In this document: positions 31,032-39,923 of the stretch, one piece after another
Numbering within the stretch: position 1 is the first letter of the stretch
Layout of the letters: every line of letters begins with the position of its first letter
Assembly (NCBI GenBank): GCA_014860455.1
Contig: JACZJQ010000244.1
Span: 1-45,463 of the forward strand
DNA from: Bryobacteraceae bacterium
Lineage (GTDB): Bacteria > Acidobacteriota > Terriglobia > Bryobacterales > Bryobacteraceae
Length of the DNA: 45,463 nucleotides
Reading direction: 5' to 3'
Notes under the pieces: generated by a model
Seen by the model: only the letters and a program-made list of their open reading frames with translations
Database searches by the model: none
What the model was told of the DNA's origin: nothing
Position numbers and translations under genes: made by a program

Positions 31032-33629
31032 GTGACCCGAATCAGATTCACCCACGCCGTGGCCGCCGCGGCGTTCACCCTGGCGTTGGTTTCATCCTCT
31101 GCGGCGAAGGCGCAGTCGCCCATAACCCCGCCCGAGAAGTTCTTCGGTTTCCGGCTCGGAAGCGACCGAAACATCGCCCGTTGGGATCGCATCGTCGAGT
31201 ACTACCGCCTGATCGAGAAAGAGGCCGGGGGAAGAATCAAGGTTGTCGATATGGGCCCCTCGACGATGGGCAACCCGTTCCTGCTTGTCGTCATCTCCTC
31301 GCCGGACAACATCAGCCGGCTCGATCACCTGCGTCAGGTCAATGCGGCGATCAGCGATCCGCGCGGCCGCACCGAGCAGGAGATTCGAAAGCTCGTCGCC
31401 GAGGGCCGCGCCGTCGTCTGCCAGTCGATGAGCCTGCACGCCAGCGAGATCGGAGGGACGCAGATGGCACCCGAACTCGCCTTCGACCTCGTCTCTCGGA
31501 ACGATGAGGAGACGCGCCGCATCCTCGACAACGTCATCTTCCTCCTGGTTCCGTCCTTCAATCCCGACGGCGCCATCATGGTGGCCGACTATTACAAGAA
31601 GACTCTCGGCACACCCTACGAAGGCGGCTCGCTGCCTTGGCTCTACCACAAGTACGTCGGACACGATAACAACCGCGACGCCTTCCAGACCAACATGGTC
31701 GAGTCGCAGTATATGGCCAGGATCCTTTTCCGCGACTGGACCCCGCAAGCCTACGCCGACCACCACCACATGGGTAGCTACGGCGCCCGCATCTACATCC
31801 CTCCCTACGCCGAACCCATCCGCCCGCTGGGTGACCCGCTGGTCTGGCGTGAGATGAGCTGGTATGGCGCGCACATGGCCTACAAAGAGGAGGAGGCCAA
31901 TCTATCCGGTGTGCTCAACATGGCGCAGTATTCCGGCTGGGGACACTTCGGCTTCCACTGGATCACGCCGTTCCACAACATCGCCGGCATGCTCACCGAA
32001 TCGGCCACCACGCGTATGGCGTCGCCGTTGTTCATCCACCCCAACCAGCTCAAGGGCGCCACTCGCGGGCTTCCTGAATACGAGGAGCAGACTACATTTC
32101 CGAACCCCTGGCCCGGCGGCTGGTGGCGCCTGCGCGATATCGTCGACAGGCAAAAGGTGTCGGCCTGGGCGCTGCTCGACCTGGCTGCTCGCAACCGCGA
32201 AACTGTCTTGTGGAACGCCTATCTGAAGGCCCTCCGCCAGACCGAACGCGGCGCCGCCGGCAAGCCCGCTTCGTTCGTCATCCCCCGCAAACAACACGAT
32301 CCACTCACGGCCGTGAAGATGATCAACAAGCTGTTGCTGCAAGGCATCGAGGTCCAGGAGGCGCCACGGGGCTTCACGACGCAGGGCGGCATCATCTATC
32401 CTCCGGGATCCTGGGTGGTCCCGCTGGCCCAGCCCAAGATGGGGCTGATCCGCTACCTGCTTGGCCGGACCTTCTATCCGGACAACGAATGGACAAGAGC
32501 GCGCGACGGCTTTCCCATGCGGCCTTACGACATGGCTACCGACACGATGTTCGAGTTCATGGGCGTCCGCGTCGACCCGCTTGACGAACCTACGCCTAGC
32601 GGGCTGCGGAAACTCGATGCCCCGGTCGCCGCCGCCGGCAGCGTCTCTTCCGGAGCATCCGCCTATTCGCTCGACGGCCGCCTGAACGACGCTTTCCACG
32701 CCGTCAACCTGCTGCTCGACAAGGGCATCGCCGTGCGGCGCGCCGAATCGGCCGCCGGCGCGCTGCAGCCGGGCGATTTCGTCGTGGCGGCTGGCCGCGC
32801 CGATGACCTGGCCGCCATCGCCAGAGCGACTGGCGTCGATTTCCGTCCGCATCAGGGTGGTACGCAGGCGCGCGAGGTGAAGCGCCTGCGGATCGGAATG
32901 TACCAGCGTTATCTGGGCGGCAACATGGACGAGGGCTGGACCCGGTTCCTCCTCGAACAGTTCGCATTCCCATACAAGTCGGTGATGGACGCCGAACTCA
33001 AGAAGGGCAATCTCAATTCGAGCTACGACGTCATCATCCTGCCCGACGATTCAACCGCCGCGCTCACCGGCGAACGCACCGGCGAACGCACCGGCCGGTT
33101 CTCACGCATCGAGGAGGAGTACCCGCCCGAGTATCGCAGCGGCTTCGGCAAAGAGGGTGTCGAGGCGCTGAAGACTTTCGTGGAGAAGGGCGGCACTCTG
33201 GTCACTCTCGCCGGAGCCAGCCAATTCGCCATCGACAAGCTCGAACTCCGGGTGCGGAATGTCGTCTCGGGACAGAGTTCAAAAGACTTCTGGTGCCCTG
33301 GATCCACTCTCCGCGTGATCTCCGATACATCGAACCCGATCGCCTGGGGCATGCCCGAGAACGGCCTGGCCGTCTATCTTTTCGGCGACGGCGCGTTCGA
33401 AATCTCCCCAAGTCCGCATAATGATCACTACGAGGTGGTTGTCCGGTACGCCGGCCGTGACCTGCTTGAAAGCGGCTGGCTTGTCGGTGAACAGGTAATC
33501 GCAAAGAAAGCCGCGGTCGTGAAGGCCGCCTATGGGCAGGGCCGGGTCATCCTCTACGGAATCAGTCCGCAGCACCGGGCGCAGACACATGGCACTTTCA
33601 AGCTGCTGTTTAACGCACTCGTGAAGTAG
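31032..33629 (+). CDS. Secreted M14-family zinc carboxypeptidase
   Basis: An 865-residue metallopeptidase of the M14 (carboxypeptidase A-like) family. It starts at GTG with GGAGGTG 7 bases before. The signal peptide ends at AAKAQ (~residue 28). The catalytic domain covers ~35-380: zinc ligands His136 and Glu139 (SLHASEIG) and a His in ADHHHMG (244-246), substrate-binding Arg215 (GHDNNRD), and the catalytic Glu candidate in GMLTESATTR. Family length is usually far shorter. The extra C-terminal half (~550-865) ends in a class-I amidotransferase-like segment (YDVIILPDDSTAALTG, LKTFVEKGGTLVTLAGAS) seen in other large bacterial M14 proteins. A 12-base unit, GGCGAACGCACC, is tandemly doubled at 33069-33092 and encodes GERTGERTG in a loop. 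It stands alone between the transposase remnant and the dehydratase gene. Confidence 0.88.
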   Translation: MTRIRFTHAVAAAAFTLALVSSSAAKAQSPITPPEKFFGFRLGSDRNIARWDRIVEYYRLIEKEAGGRIKVVDMGPSTMGNPFLLVVISSPDNISRLDHLRQVNAAISDPRGRTEQEIRKLVAEGRAVVCQSMSLHASEIGGTQMAPELAFDLVSRNDEETRRILDNVIFLLVPSFNPDGAIMVADYYKKTLGTPYEGGSLPWLYHKYVGHDNNRDAFQTNMVESQYMARILFRDWTPQAYADHHHMGSYGARIYIPPYAEPIRPLGDPLVWREMSWYGAHMAYKEEEANLSGVLNMAQYSGWGHFGFHWITPFHNIAGMLTESATTRMASPLFIHPNQLKGATRGLPEYEEQTTFPNPWPGGWWRLRDIVDRQKVSAWALLDLAARNRETVLWNAYLKALRQTERGAAGKPASFVIPRKQHDPLTAVKMINKLLLQGIEVQEAPRGFTTQGGIIYPPGSWVVPLAQPKMGLIRYLLGRTFYPDNEWTRARDGFPMRPYDMATDTMFEFMGVRVDPLDEPTPSGLRKLDAPVAAAGSVSSGASAYSLDGRLNDAFHAVNLLLDKGIAVRRAESAAGALQPGDFVVAAGRADDLAAIARATGVDFRPHQGGTQAREVKRLRIGMYQRYLGGNMDEGWTRFLLEQFAFPYKSVMDAELKKGNLNSSYDVIILPDDSTAALTGERTGERTGRFSRIEEEYPPEYRSGFGKEGVEALKTFVEKGGTLVTLAGASQFAIDKLELRVRNVVSGQSSKDFWCPGSTLRVISDTSNPIAWGMPENGLAVYLFGDGAFEISPSPHNDHYEVVVRYAGRDLLESGWLVGEQVIAKKAAVVKAAYGQGRVILYGISPQHRAQTHGTFKLLFNALVK

Positions 33630-33716
33630 GCGAATCCGATCTATCGCTTCGACGTTTCCCGCGCGGGGCTGGCTCGCCGGCGCAGCGAAAGCCTGCTATG
33701 GTGAGTGGCGGCAGCC

Positions 33717-34952
33717 ATGAATCGTCGCACTTTCTTTAGCACCGGCCTGGTGGGCGCCGCCGCAGCGCAGCCGCCCGATCTGGGCAGAAGCAGAATGAAG
33801 ATCGCATCCGTGAGGCTGGTGAATACACGGCCAAAACGGCCCGTGCCGCGCTACACGCCCGCGCCGGGATCCTGGGGTACGCAGAACGTGGAAGTCGCCA
33901 ACCCGATGTCGATCTACCCCAAGTACAAGGCCACGCGGTCGCTGTTCTTCCCTGATCCGGGCAAGGTGCCAGGATTCACCGTGGAGATCGCCACGGACAA
34001 GGGAGTCAAGGGCTACGGCAGTGGCGGCGCGGCCGGCGGCGTTGTGGTGGAGGGGCACCTGACGAAGCTGTTGCTGGGCGAGGATCCCTTCGACATCGAA
34101 AAACTGTGGGACATCATGTGGCGGTCGACGATGCACTACGGTCGGATGGGCGTGACGATGAACGCCATCAGCGGAGTCGATCTGGCGTTGTGGGACCTCA
34201 TCGGCAATGCTCTCGGGATGCCTGTTTACAGACTGCTGGGTGGGCAAACGAAGGATCGGATTCCGGCTTACTGCACAGGCAACGACATCGAGCAGCATGT
34301 CGAGTTTGGCTTCAAGCGGCTCAAACTGGCAATGCCGCACGGCCCTGCGGACGGCCGCGAGGGCATGCGGAAGAATGAGGAAGTGGTCAAGCGGGCACGT
34401 GCGGCTTTAGGCAAGGACGGCGAGATCATGCTGGACTGCTGGATGGCCTGGACCGAGCGCTACACAATGGAGATGGCCGAACTGCTGGCGCCCTACAGGA
34501 TCTACTGGATGGAAGAGGTCCTGCAGCCGCACGACTATTCGGGCTTCGGCCGATTGCGCAAGACGGTCACGTCCACTCGCATTGTCACCGGGGAGCATGA
34601 GTACGGACGGTATGGGTTCCGCAATCTGCTGGAGCACTCGTCAGCCGAGATCTGGCAGCCCGACATCCATTGGTGCGGCGGCCTCACCGAGTTGCGCAGG
34701 ATCGCGGCAATGGCTGCCGCATACGATATCCCGGTGGTCCCTCATGGCGGCGGCACTTCGCAGGACGGCCTGCACTTCATCATGGCAACCACCAACAGTC
34801 CGTGGGCCGAGATGTTCATGCCCGCGCCTGGCGGACCCCGTGAAGTTTACGCCCGGTTCGAAGAGGACTTCCGGATCACTCGTGGCCAGGAAGGCATCTA
34901 CACCCTTCCGGCTGACCGACCCGGTTTCGGTTGGGAATTCGAAGCCCTTTGA
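33717..34952 (+). CDS. L-rhamnonate dehydratase-like enolase-superfamily enzyme
   Basis: A 411-residue enzyme closest in motif to L-rhamnonate dehydratase, which removes water from L-rhamnonate to give 2-keto-3-deoxy-rhamnonate. Matching signatures are MNAISGVDLALWDLIGNALG, DCWMAWTERY, EEVLQPHDY, TGEHEYGRYGFR and WQPDIHWCGGLTEL. Metal ligands are Asp240, Glu266/267 and Glu293, and the general base is His343 (VPHGGGT). A Tat-like N-terminus (MNRRTFFSTGLVGAAAA) is unexpected for a normally cytoplasmic enzyme. I start at ATG 33717; a GTG 12 bases earlier is in frame. It sits 3 kb from a lactonase-type amidohydrolase that could supply its substrate. Activity on other 6-deoxy or pentonic acids is possible. 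Confidence 0.8.
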   Translation: MNRRTFFSTGLVGAAAAQPPDLGRSRMKIASVRLVNTRPKRPVPRYTPAPGSWGTQNVEVANPMSIYPKYKATRSLFFPDPGKVPGFTVEIATDKGVKGYGSGGAAGGVVVEGHLTKLLLGEDPFDIEKLWDIMWRSTMHYGRMGVTMNAISGVDLALWDLIGNALGMPVYRLLGGQTKDRIPAYCTGNDIEQHVEFGFKRLKLAMPHGPADGREGMRKNEEVVKRARAALGKDGEIMLDCWMAWTERYTMEMAELLAPYRIYWMEEVLQPHDYSGFGRLRKTVTSTRIVTGEHEYGRYGFRNLLEHSSAEIWQPDIHWCGGLTELRRIAAMAAAYDIPVVPHGGGTSQDGLHFIMATTNSPWAEMFMPAPGGPREVYARFEEDFRITRGQEGIYTLPADRPGFGWEFEAL

Positions 34953-34971
34953 CCCAACCGGCCCGCGGCAT

Positions 34972-35252
34972 TCACCAATGTCGATTTGCTCTCCAGCGCA
35001 GGTTCGTCTCCAGGAACTTGATAAGCGCGTCCAAATCCGATGGCACGGTCCCGTGCCGTCCGCAAACACAAGCGGGTCGGGCAGCGTGTAGGTTCCTACC
35101 CGGTCCTCGTCGTAGTTCACCGGGATGCCCGCCACCTCCGAGGGCGGCGCCTTCGTCGCCGGTTTTGCCGGGCCTGTCTTCGGCGGCGGCGCTGCCGGCG
35201 GCTGGCCCATGGCCGCCCCGATGCAAAACGCGACCGCCGCAACAGCGAACCC
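34972..35252 (-). pseudogene. Collapsed CE15-like esterase gene
   Basis: On the minus strand FAVAAVAFCIGAAMGQ looks like a signal peptide. It is followed by a Pro-rich linker and AGIPVNYDEDRVGTYTLPDP then LVFADG, the typical N-terminus of secreted acetyl-xylan/glucuronoyl esterases (CE15 type). The frame then breaks and another frame gives DLDALIKFLETNLRWR before a stop, which reads like the extreme C-terminus of such an enzyme. The whole catalytic core is missing, so this appears to be an internal deletion product. No good start codon precedes the signal-like stretch. The rest of the gap up to the next gene holds no recognisable sequence beyond a TACAAT at 35442-35447 that could be a -10 box. 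Confidence 0.55.
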
Positions 35253-35532
35253 GGCGCCAACCGCTCAATTTGTCGTGGTCAGAACTTCACTGCCTGATTT
35301 CGATAACACACGCCAACGCCCTCTGGATGCGAGAGCCTAGGCTTGCGCGACACCCGGCCGCGTCGCAAGGACCGTCAACTGCTCACGGCGAGTTTACTCC
35401 ACAGTGACGTGGAACAGACCCACCGACGCGCCCCAAAGGCGTACAATGCTGGCATCGAGCCGCCGAAGAGCAGGCCATGCCGGGCCACAATAAGCATGGA
35501 TCAACGCTGTGGCCGGTGAAAGGAGCAGTCTC

Positions 35533-36915
35533 ATGCATCGCAGATGCTTCCTGAAATCTCTCGCGGCCGCAAAGGCGGCCGGCCTCGCTTCGCTGCCCGT
35601 GGCGCCTGTGTGCCTGGCTCTCGCGCAGCAACGTGGAGGCGCCGCCCAACCCGGCCAGTTCAAGCCGGGCGAGGGCGCAAACAATCCGGTCGGTTCCGGC
35701 AAGGGCATCCACCCCGGCCGTGTCGTGTGGCTCCGAGACACGAAAGCCGCCACCTGGGACGGCATGACAGGCTACTGGTGGGACGACGCCAACACCGACG
35801 AACGCGCCGTCCACCGGATGACCTCGTCTCTGCTGCGCGATCTCACCGGCCGGAAGAACGAAAAGCAAGCATGGGACGCGCTGTTCCGTAATTTCAACGA
35901 GACACGGAACCTCGGCCGCGCAGGTTACAGGCCGGGCGAGCGGATCGCCATCAAGGTCAACTGCAACCAGGACCGATCGCCTCAATGGGGCGCTGCCGCA
36001 CCTTCCCCAGCGGGCAGGCCCCAGCGGCGGGCGCTGAACGGACTCCCCAGTCCCCACGCCATCGCCGCCCTGGTTACGGCCCTCATCGAATTCGGCGGCG
36101 TGCGCGGCGAAGACATCATGGTCTATGACGTGACGGGCACCCGAAACGTCGGCAACCCAATCTACACCAAAATCCGTGCCAATTCGAACCGCCAGCATCA
36201 GGCGGTGAAGTTCCTCGTTGGCGCCGACTACGACCTCGGCGGACGCATGGCCCCCGTGCCCGACATGGAAAACCCCATCCGGTTCGCCTCTGATCAATTG
36301 CCCGCCGGATACCTGCCCCGCCAGGTGACCGAAGCCAGCTACGTCATCAATATGGCCCTTTTGCGGGCTCACGGGATGGCCGGCGTCACGCTTGCAGCCA
36401 AGAACCACTTCGGCTCGGTCCACTTCCCCAACGACGGCGGATGGTCTCCGCGCGTGCTGCACGGTAGCGTCATGCGGACCCGGCCGATGGGCTCCTATAA
36501 TGCCCTGGTCGACCTGATCGGACACCGCCACCTCGGCGGCAAGACGATGCTCTATGTGCTCGATGGCCTCTACACTGCGGAACACAACGAGGGCAATGTG
36601 TTCAAGTGGGCCAGCTTCGGCGACCAGTGGGCTTCCAGCATGTTGATGTCGCAGGACCCGATAGCAATCGACTCGGTTGCCCTGGACATCCTCAGCAGCG
36701 AACCCCGCGCAACCCAGGTGCGCGGCAATGCGGACAACTACCTGCACGAAGCAGCGCAGGCGGCCAAGCCGCAGTCCGGCAGTGTGTACAATCCCGACGG
36801 CCGCGGGACACTCGGCAGCCTTGGCGTGCATGAGCACTGGAACAACCCGTCCGAGCGCAAGTACTCCCGTAACCTGGGTGCCAAAAAGGGCATCGAACTG
36901 ATCGCCCGCGTCTAG
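35533..36915 (+). CDS. Tat-exported DUF362-domain protein
   Basis: A 460-residue protein with a Tat-like signal (MHRRCFLKSLAAAKAAG) and a DUF362 domain (~100-450), recognised by GERIAIKVNCNQD, SPHAIAALVTALIEFGG, VINMALLRAHGMAGVTLAAK, NHFGSVHFP and SQDPIAIDSVALDIL. DUF362 proteins have no settled function; some carry iron-sulphur clusters, but this one lacks any Cys-rich ferredoxin motif. ATG 35533 is chosen over an in-frame ATG 24 bases upstream because AAGGAG lies 7 bases before it and the Tat signal starts there. Its end overlaps that of the converging lactonase-type gene by 4 bases. Confidence 0.8.
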   Translation: MHRRCFLKSLAAAKAAGLASLPVAPVCLALAQQRGGAAQPGQFKPGEGANNPVGSGKGIHPGRVVWLRDTKAATWDGMTGYWWDDANTDERAVHRMTSSLLRDLTGRKNEKQAWDALFRNFNETRNLGRAGYRPGERIAIKVNCNQDRSPQWGAAAPSPAGRPQRRALNGLPSPHAIAALVTALIEFGGVRGEDIMVYDVTGTRNVGNPIYTKIRANSNRQHQAVKFLVGADYDLGGRMAPVPDMENPIRFASDQLPAGYLPRQVTEASYVINMALLRAHGMAGVTLAAKNHFGSVHFPNDGGWSPRVLHGSVMRTRPMGSYNALVDLIGHRHLGGKTMLYVLDGLYTAEHNEGNVFKWASFGDQWASSMLMSQDPIAIDSVALDILSSEPRATQVRGNADNYLHEAAQAAKPQSGSVYNPDGRGTLGSLGVHEHWNNPSERKYSRNLGAKKGIELIARV

Positions 36916-37889
36916 CCGCGTCTGTCCAAACTCGGCTGGCTTGGGTCGCGCCCGATCCATCTGTATGCGGTCACCGAGTTTCTCCAGAAATACTTTTCAG
37001 CCGCGGCCTTGCCCTTCGAGAGGAAGTAGTCCCGGGCGATCTGGACTATCGCCGGCAGATTGTCAACGGCATCGGCATTCGGCCAGTCGCTTCCGAAGAC
37101 CAGTTTGTCCTCGCCGAAGGTCTCGAAGATCTGGTCGAGAAGGGGTTTGTAGAGGGCCGGATCGGTCAGCGCTCTCCCGTTTTCCACCCGCATCGCCGCG
37201 GACACTTTAATGAAGACCTTCGGACGCGCCGCCAGTTCCCGCAGCAGCGCCTCGGCAGACGCCTTCTGCTCCGAGTCCAGGCGCAACATCATCGCCGGAA
37301 GATGATCGACGATGATCCGCAGATCCGGCGCCTTGTCCGAGACGCGGAGCACGGCCTCAAGCAGGTCCGGACGGGGATTCGCCGTGTCAAGCGCCATGCC
37401 CGCCTGCTGCATCAGCTTCAGCCCTTCGATGAATCCCGGGTTGGCGGTCTGCTTCACCAGGCTGTATCCCCAGAGGTTCCCGTAGCGGATGCCGAGGAAC
37501 AGCCGGTTTTTGTGGTATCGGTCCAGGTACTCCCGGAATTCGGGCTTCTCGGGTTGGAGGTTGCCGATCACGCCTACCATCATGCTGTCCGTCTCGACAA
37601 CGTGGAGTACCCAAAGGTTGTCCTCGATCCACGGACTTGCCTCAACCTTGATTGCTCCAACAATGCCCAGCGGCGCCGCCAGCCGTCGGTATCGCGCAGG
37701 CAACGCGGGTTCCCTGTTTCGAGGCCCGGCCGAATAGGGCGCGCCTTGCGGGCGCGTCTGGTCGAAAAGATGGATGTGGCAATCGATTATTGGGATCGGC
37801 TTGCCGCTGTTCTGGTGGTCGGCTATCCTCCGGGAAAGGGCGGCCGCCGGGAGGGATCCGAGCAGCGATCTCCGGGCTACATCAGGCAT
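36912..37889 (-). CDS. Amidohydrolase_2 family, sugar-lactonase-like
   Basis: A 325-residue TIM-barrel hydrolase of the Amidohydro_2 group that includes L-rhamnono- and L-fucono-lactonases, which open sugar lactones to aldonates. Motifs are DCHIHLFDQTRPQGAPY (His38, His40), IKVEAS, IIVDHLPA (His196), FIKVSA and FGSDWPNAD (Asp268). The N-terminus (MPDVARRSLLGSLPAAALSRR) is a weak Tat-like signal, so export is uncertain. AAGGTGGAG precedes the ATG. The dehydratase 2 kb away would act on the lactonase's product, which favours the lactonase reading, although the two genes lie on opposite strands. A decarboxylase or other hydrolase role cannot be excluded. Confidence 0.75.
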   Translation of the reverse strand: MPDVARRSLLGSLPAAALSRRIADHQNSGKPIPIIDCHIHLFDQTRPQGAPYSAGPRNREPALPARYRRLAAPLGIVGAIKVEASPWIEDNLWVLHVVETDSMMVGVIGNLQPEKPEFREYLDRYHKNRLFLGIRYGNLWGYSLVKQTANPGFIEGLKLMQQAGMALDTANPRPDLLEAVLRVSDKAPDLRIIVDHLPAMMLRLDSEQKASAEALLRELAARPKVFIKVSAAMRVENGRALTDPALYKPLLDQIFETFGEDKLVFGSDWPNADAVDNLPAIVQIARDYFLSKGKAAAEKYFWRNSVTAYRWIGRDPSQPSLDRRG

Positions 37890-38097
37890 TGAACTCCACC
37901 TTGCGCCTCACCTCTTTGATTGTTCGAACCTTTCCGGACTCACCCTGGTGCTGAGCGCCGGTCGGATTGATAGAGAGTATAGCTCCCGCCAGGACTGCGA
38001 GGCGCTCGTTCGGATTCCGTCGCCGGCCCGATGAGACAGCCGGCCGATCTGAGTTTGAGCCCCGGTGATATCCTGCTGCTGGAGAATCACCGACGCC

Positions 38098-39639
38098 ATG
38101 ACTGGAAGAAGAGAGTTTCTGAATCTATGCTCCATTGGAACCGCCTCACCGGTGATCGCTGCAGTGCAAGCTGCGCGGCCAGAGACGGTGGTGATCGATC
38201 CCGCGCCGCTTTTCGACATCTCCCCCTACCTCTACATGCAGTTCATGGAACCTCTGGGAGCCAACGACGGTTCAGTCGAGGCCGCCTGGGACTACCGGAC
38301 TGATGACTGGCTGATGAGCTTCGTGGACGTCGTCAAGGACCTCGCTCCTGACGTCATCCGCTTCGGCGGCATCTTCTCGTCGTTCAACAAGTGGCGCGAA
38401 TCGGTCGGGTCTGTCGAATCCCGGCCCTGGATGTACAACTACCTCTGGGGCGGCAAGGAGACCAATCGCGTGGGCACCCACGAATTCGTGAACCTTTGCC
38501 GGCGCGTCGGGGCCGAACCGCTCTACTGCGTCAACTTCCTCGGCGACGGACGGCCGGGATACCGCAAGGCCTGGGACGAGACCGACCGTACCGGCGACGC
38601 CAACGAGGCGGCTGATTGGGTTGCTTACGCCAACGATCCGGACAACAGCGAACGAAAAGCCCACGGCTTCGCGGCCCCATACAACATCAAGCTCTGGCAG
38701 ATCGGCAACGAGACCTCCTACAGCAAAACCGCCTTTGGCAAAGACGAAGCCATCCGTCACACCATCGAATTCGCCAGGGCGATGAGGGCACGCGACCGCT
38801 CGATCCAGCTCATCGGATGGGGCGACTGGGGAACCGGCCCTGCCGGCCGCGAACTCTGGGCCACGGACATGGCGAAACAGGCTTGTGATCAGCTCGACTA
38901 AATCGGCTTCCACATGATGGGACAAGGCCCCTCCCGCAAGGACTCTGTCCTCCGCGGCCATCAATACCGCAAGTTCCCCGAGAGAGCATGGGAGGAACTG
39001 CTCGAAATCGGCTCCAAGGTCGAGGCGCGGGTGAAGGAGATGGAGGACGCGGTCCGCGCGGCGGCGCCGAAGCTCAAATTCGCCATCACTGAAGGGCACA
39101 TGGGCCTGTTCCGATCTTCCATGCTCACGCACGAGTGGCTGGTCGGCGTTTACAATGCCCGCATATTCAACATCTACCAGCGGCATGGCGACATGGTGAA
39201 AATCGCCACGAATGCTGACTTTGAGGGGACCCGCTGGACGAGCAATGCGGTGATGATCTTCGGCCGGCTCACCTACATGATGCGGGTGGCATCGGTCATG
39301 CGCCTGTTCAAGCGGGTCAATGGCAAGCGGGCTGTGACCGTTAAAGCCTGCCCCGCCGGGCTGGACATCGCCGCCAGCAGGACCGGTGACAGGGTCTACC
39401 TGCACGTGGCAAACATGGACTATAGCAAGCCGGTCGAAGCCTCCGTTTCGGTGCAGGGGAGAACGATCGCCGGAGGCACGGTCCACGAGATCGCACCTGA
39501 AGATCCGATGGAAACCGTCTGCGAAGCCACGCCTGATGTGTTCGCGCCCAAGGAAAAGGCGATAGCGGCGGCTCCGGTGATGAAGTGGTCGTTCCCGGCG
39601 CGATCGGTCAGCGCCGTAGAGCTTGAGTTGACGGCGTAG
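38098..39639 (+). pseudogene. GH51-like alpha-L-arabinofuranosidase with in-frame stop
   Basis: A 514-codon frame with a single TAA at codon 268 (38899-38901). Both sides are in the same frame and clearly one protein (QACDQLD-stop-IGFHMMGQG). It matches clan-A arabinofuranosidases of the GH51 type: RFGGIFSSFNKW, acid/base Glu205 in LWQIGNETSY, nucleophile Glu332 in FAITEGHMG, then a C-terminal beta-domain (RVYLHVANMDYSKPVE). A Tat-like signal starts at ATG 38098 (TGRREFLNLCSIG). The stop falls between the two catalytic residues, so neither half alone could be active. No ribosome-binding site precedes the ATG at 38914. It is most simply a recent nonsense mutation of a Tyr or similar codon; read-through or a sequencing error are alternatives. 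Confidence 0.8.
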
Positions 39640-39649
39640 AGCGACAGTG

Positions 39650-39798
39650 CCGGACGTCCTGGTGGTTTCTCTCTCGTGATGAAAGTAGTCGACGAACGCG
39701 TGAATGGCCTTCCTCAACGCCCCTTCGCCGAAGAGGGCCAATAGGTCAATGCGGGATTCCTTGGTGCTTCGAACAACGCGTTTGTCGTAACAATTCAA
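39650..39798 (-). pseudogene. Transposase C-terminal scrap
   Basis: Minus-strand VVRSTKESRIDLLALFGEGA then LRKAIHAFVDYFHHER is the terminal part of an rve-type transposase (normally ending in HYHxERNHQG). Nothing upstream of it is preserved. It lies between the broken GH51 gene and the IS701 element. Confidence 0.65.
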
Positions 39799-39923
39799 GG
39801 CACGGCGTCTGCTTCACACCGGCTCCTCGCCGATGGATGGCATCGCCTTCGCAGCCGGTGTTCGCATCTCAACCCGGCGGCGCTCGCAACGCGGCTCGCG
39901 GGACTTCTACCACGGGCTGCTAG

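Noticed and set aside
38272-39798. 508-codon minus-strand frame across the broken GH51 gene
   Set aside because: Only its first ~50 codons (39650-39798) match a transposase end; the remainder is antisense to the arabinofuranosidase.
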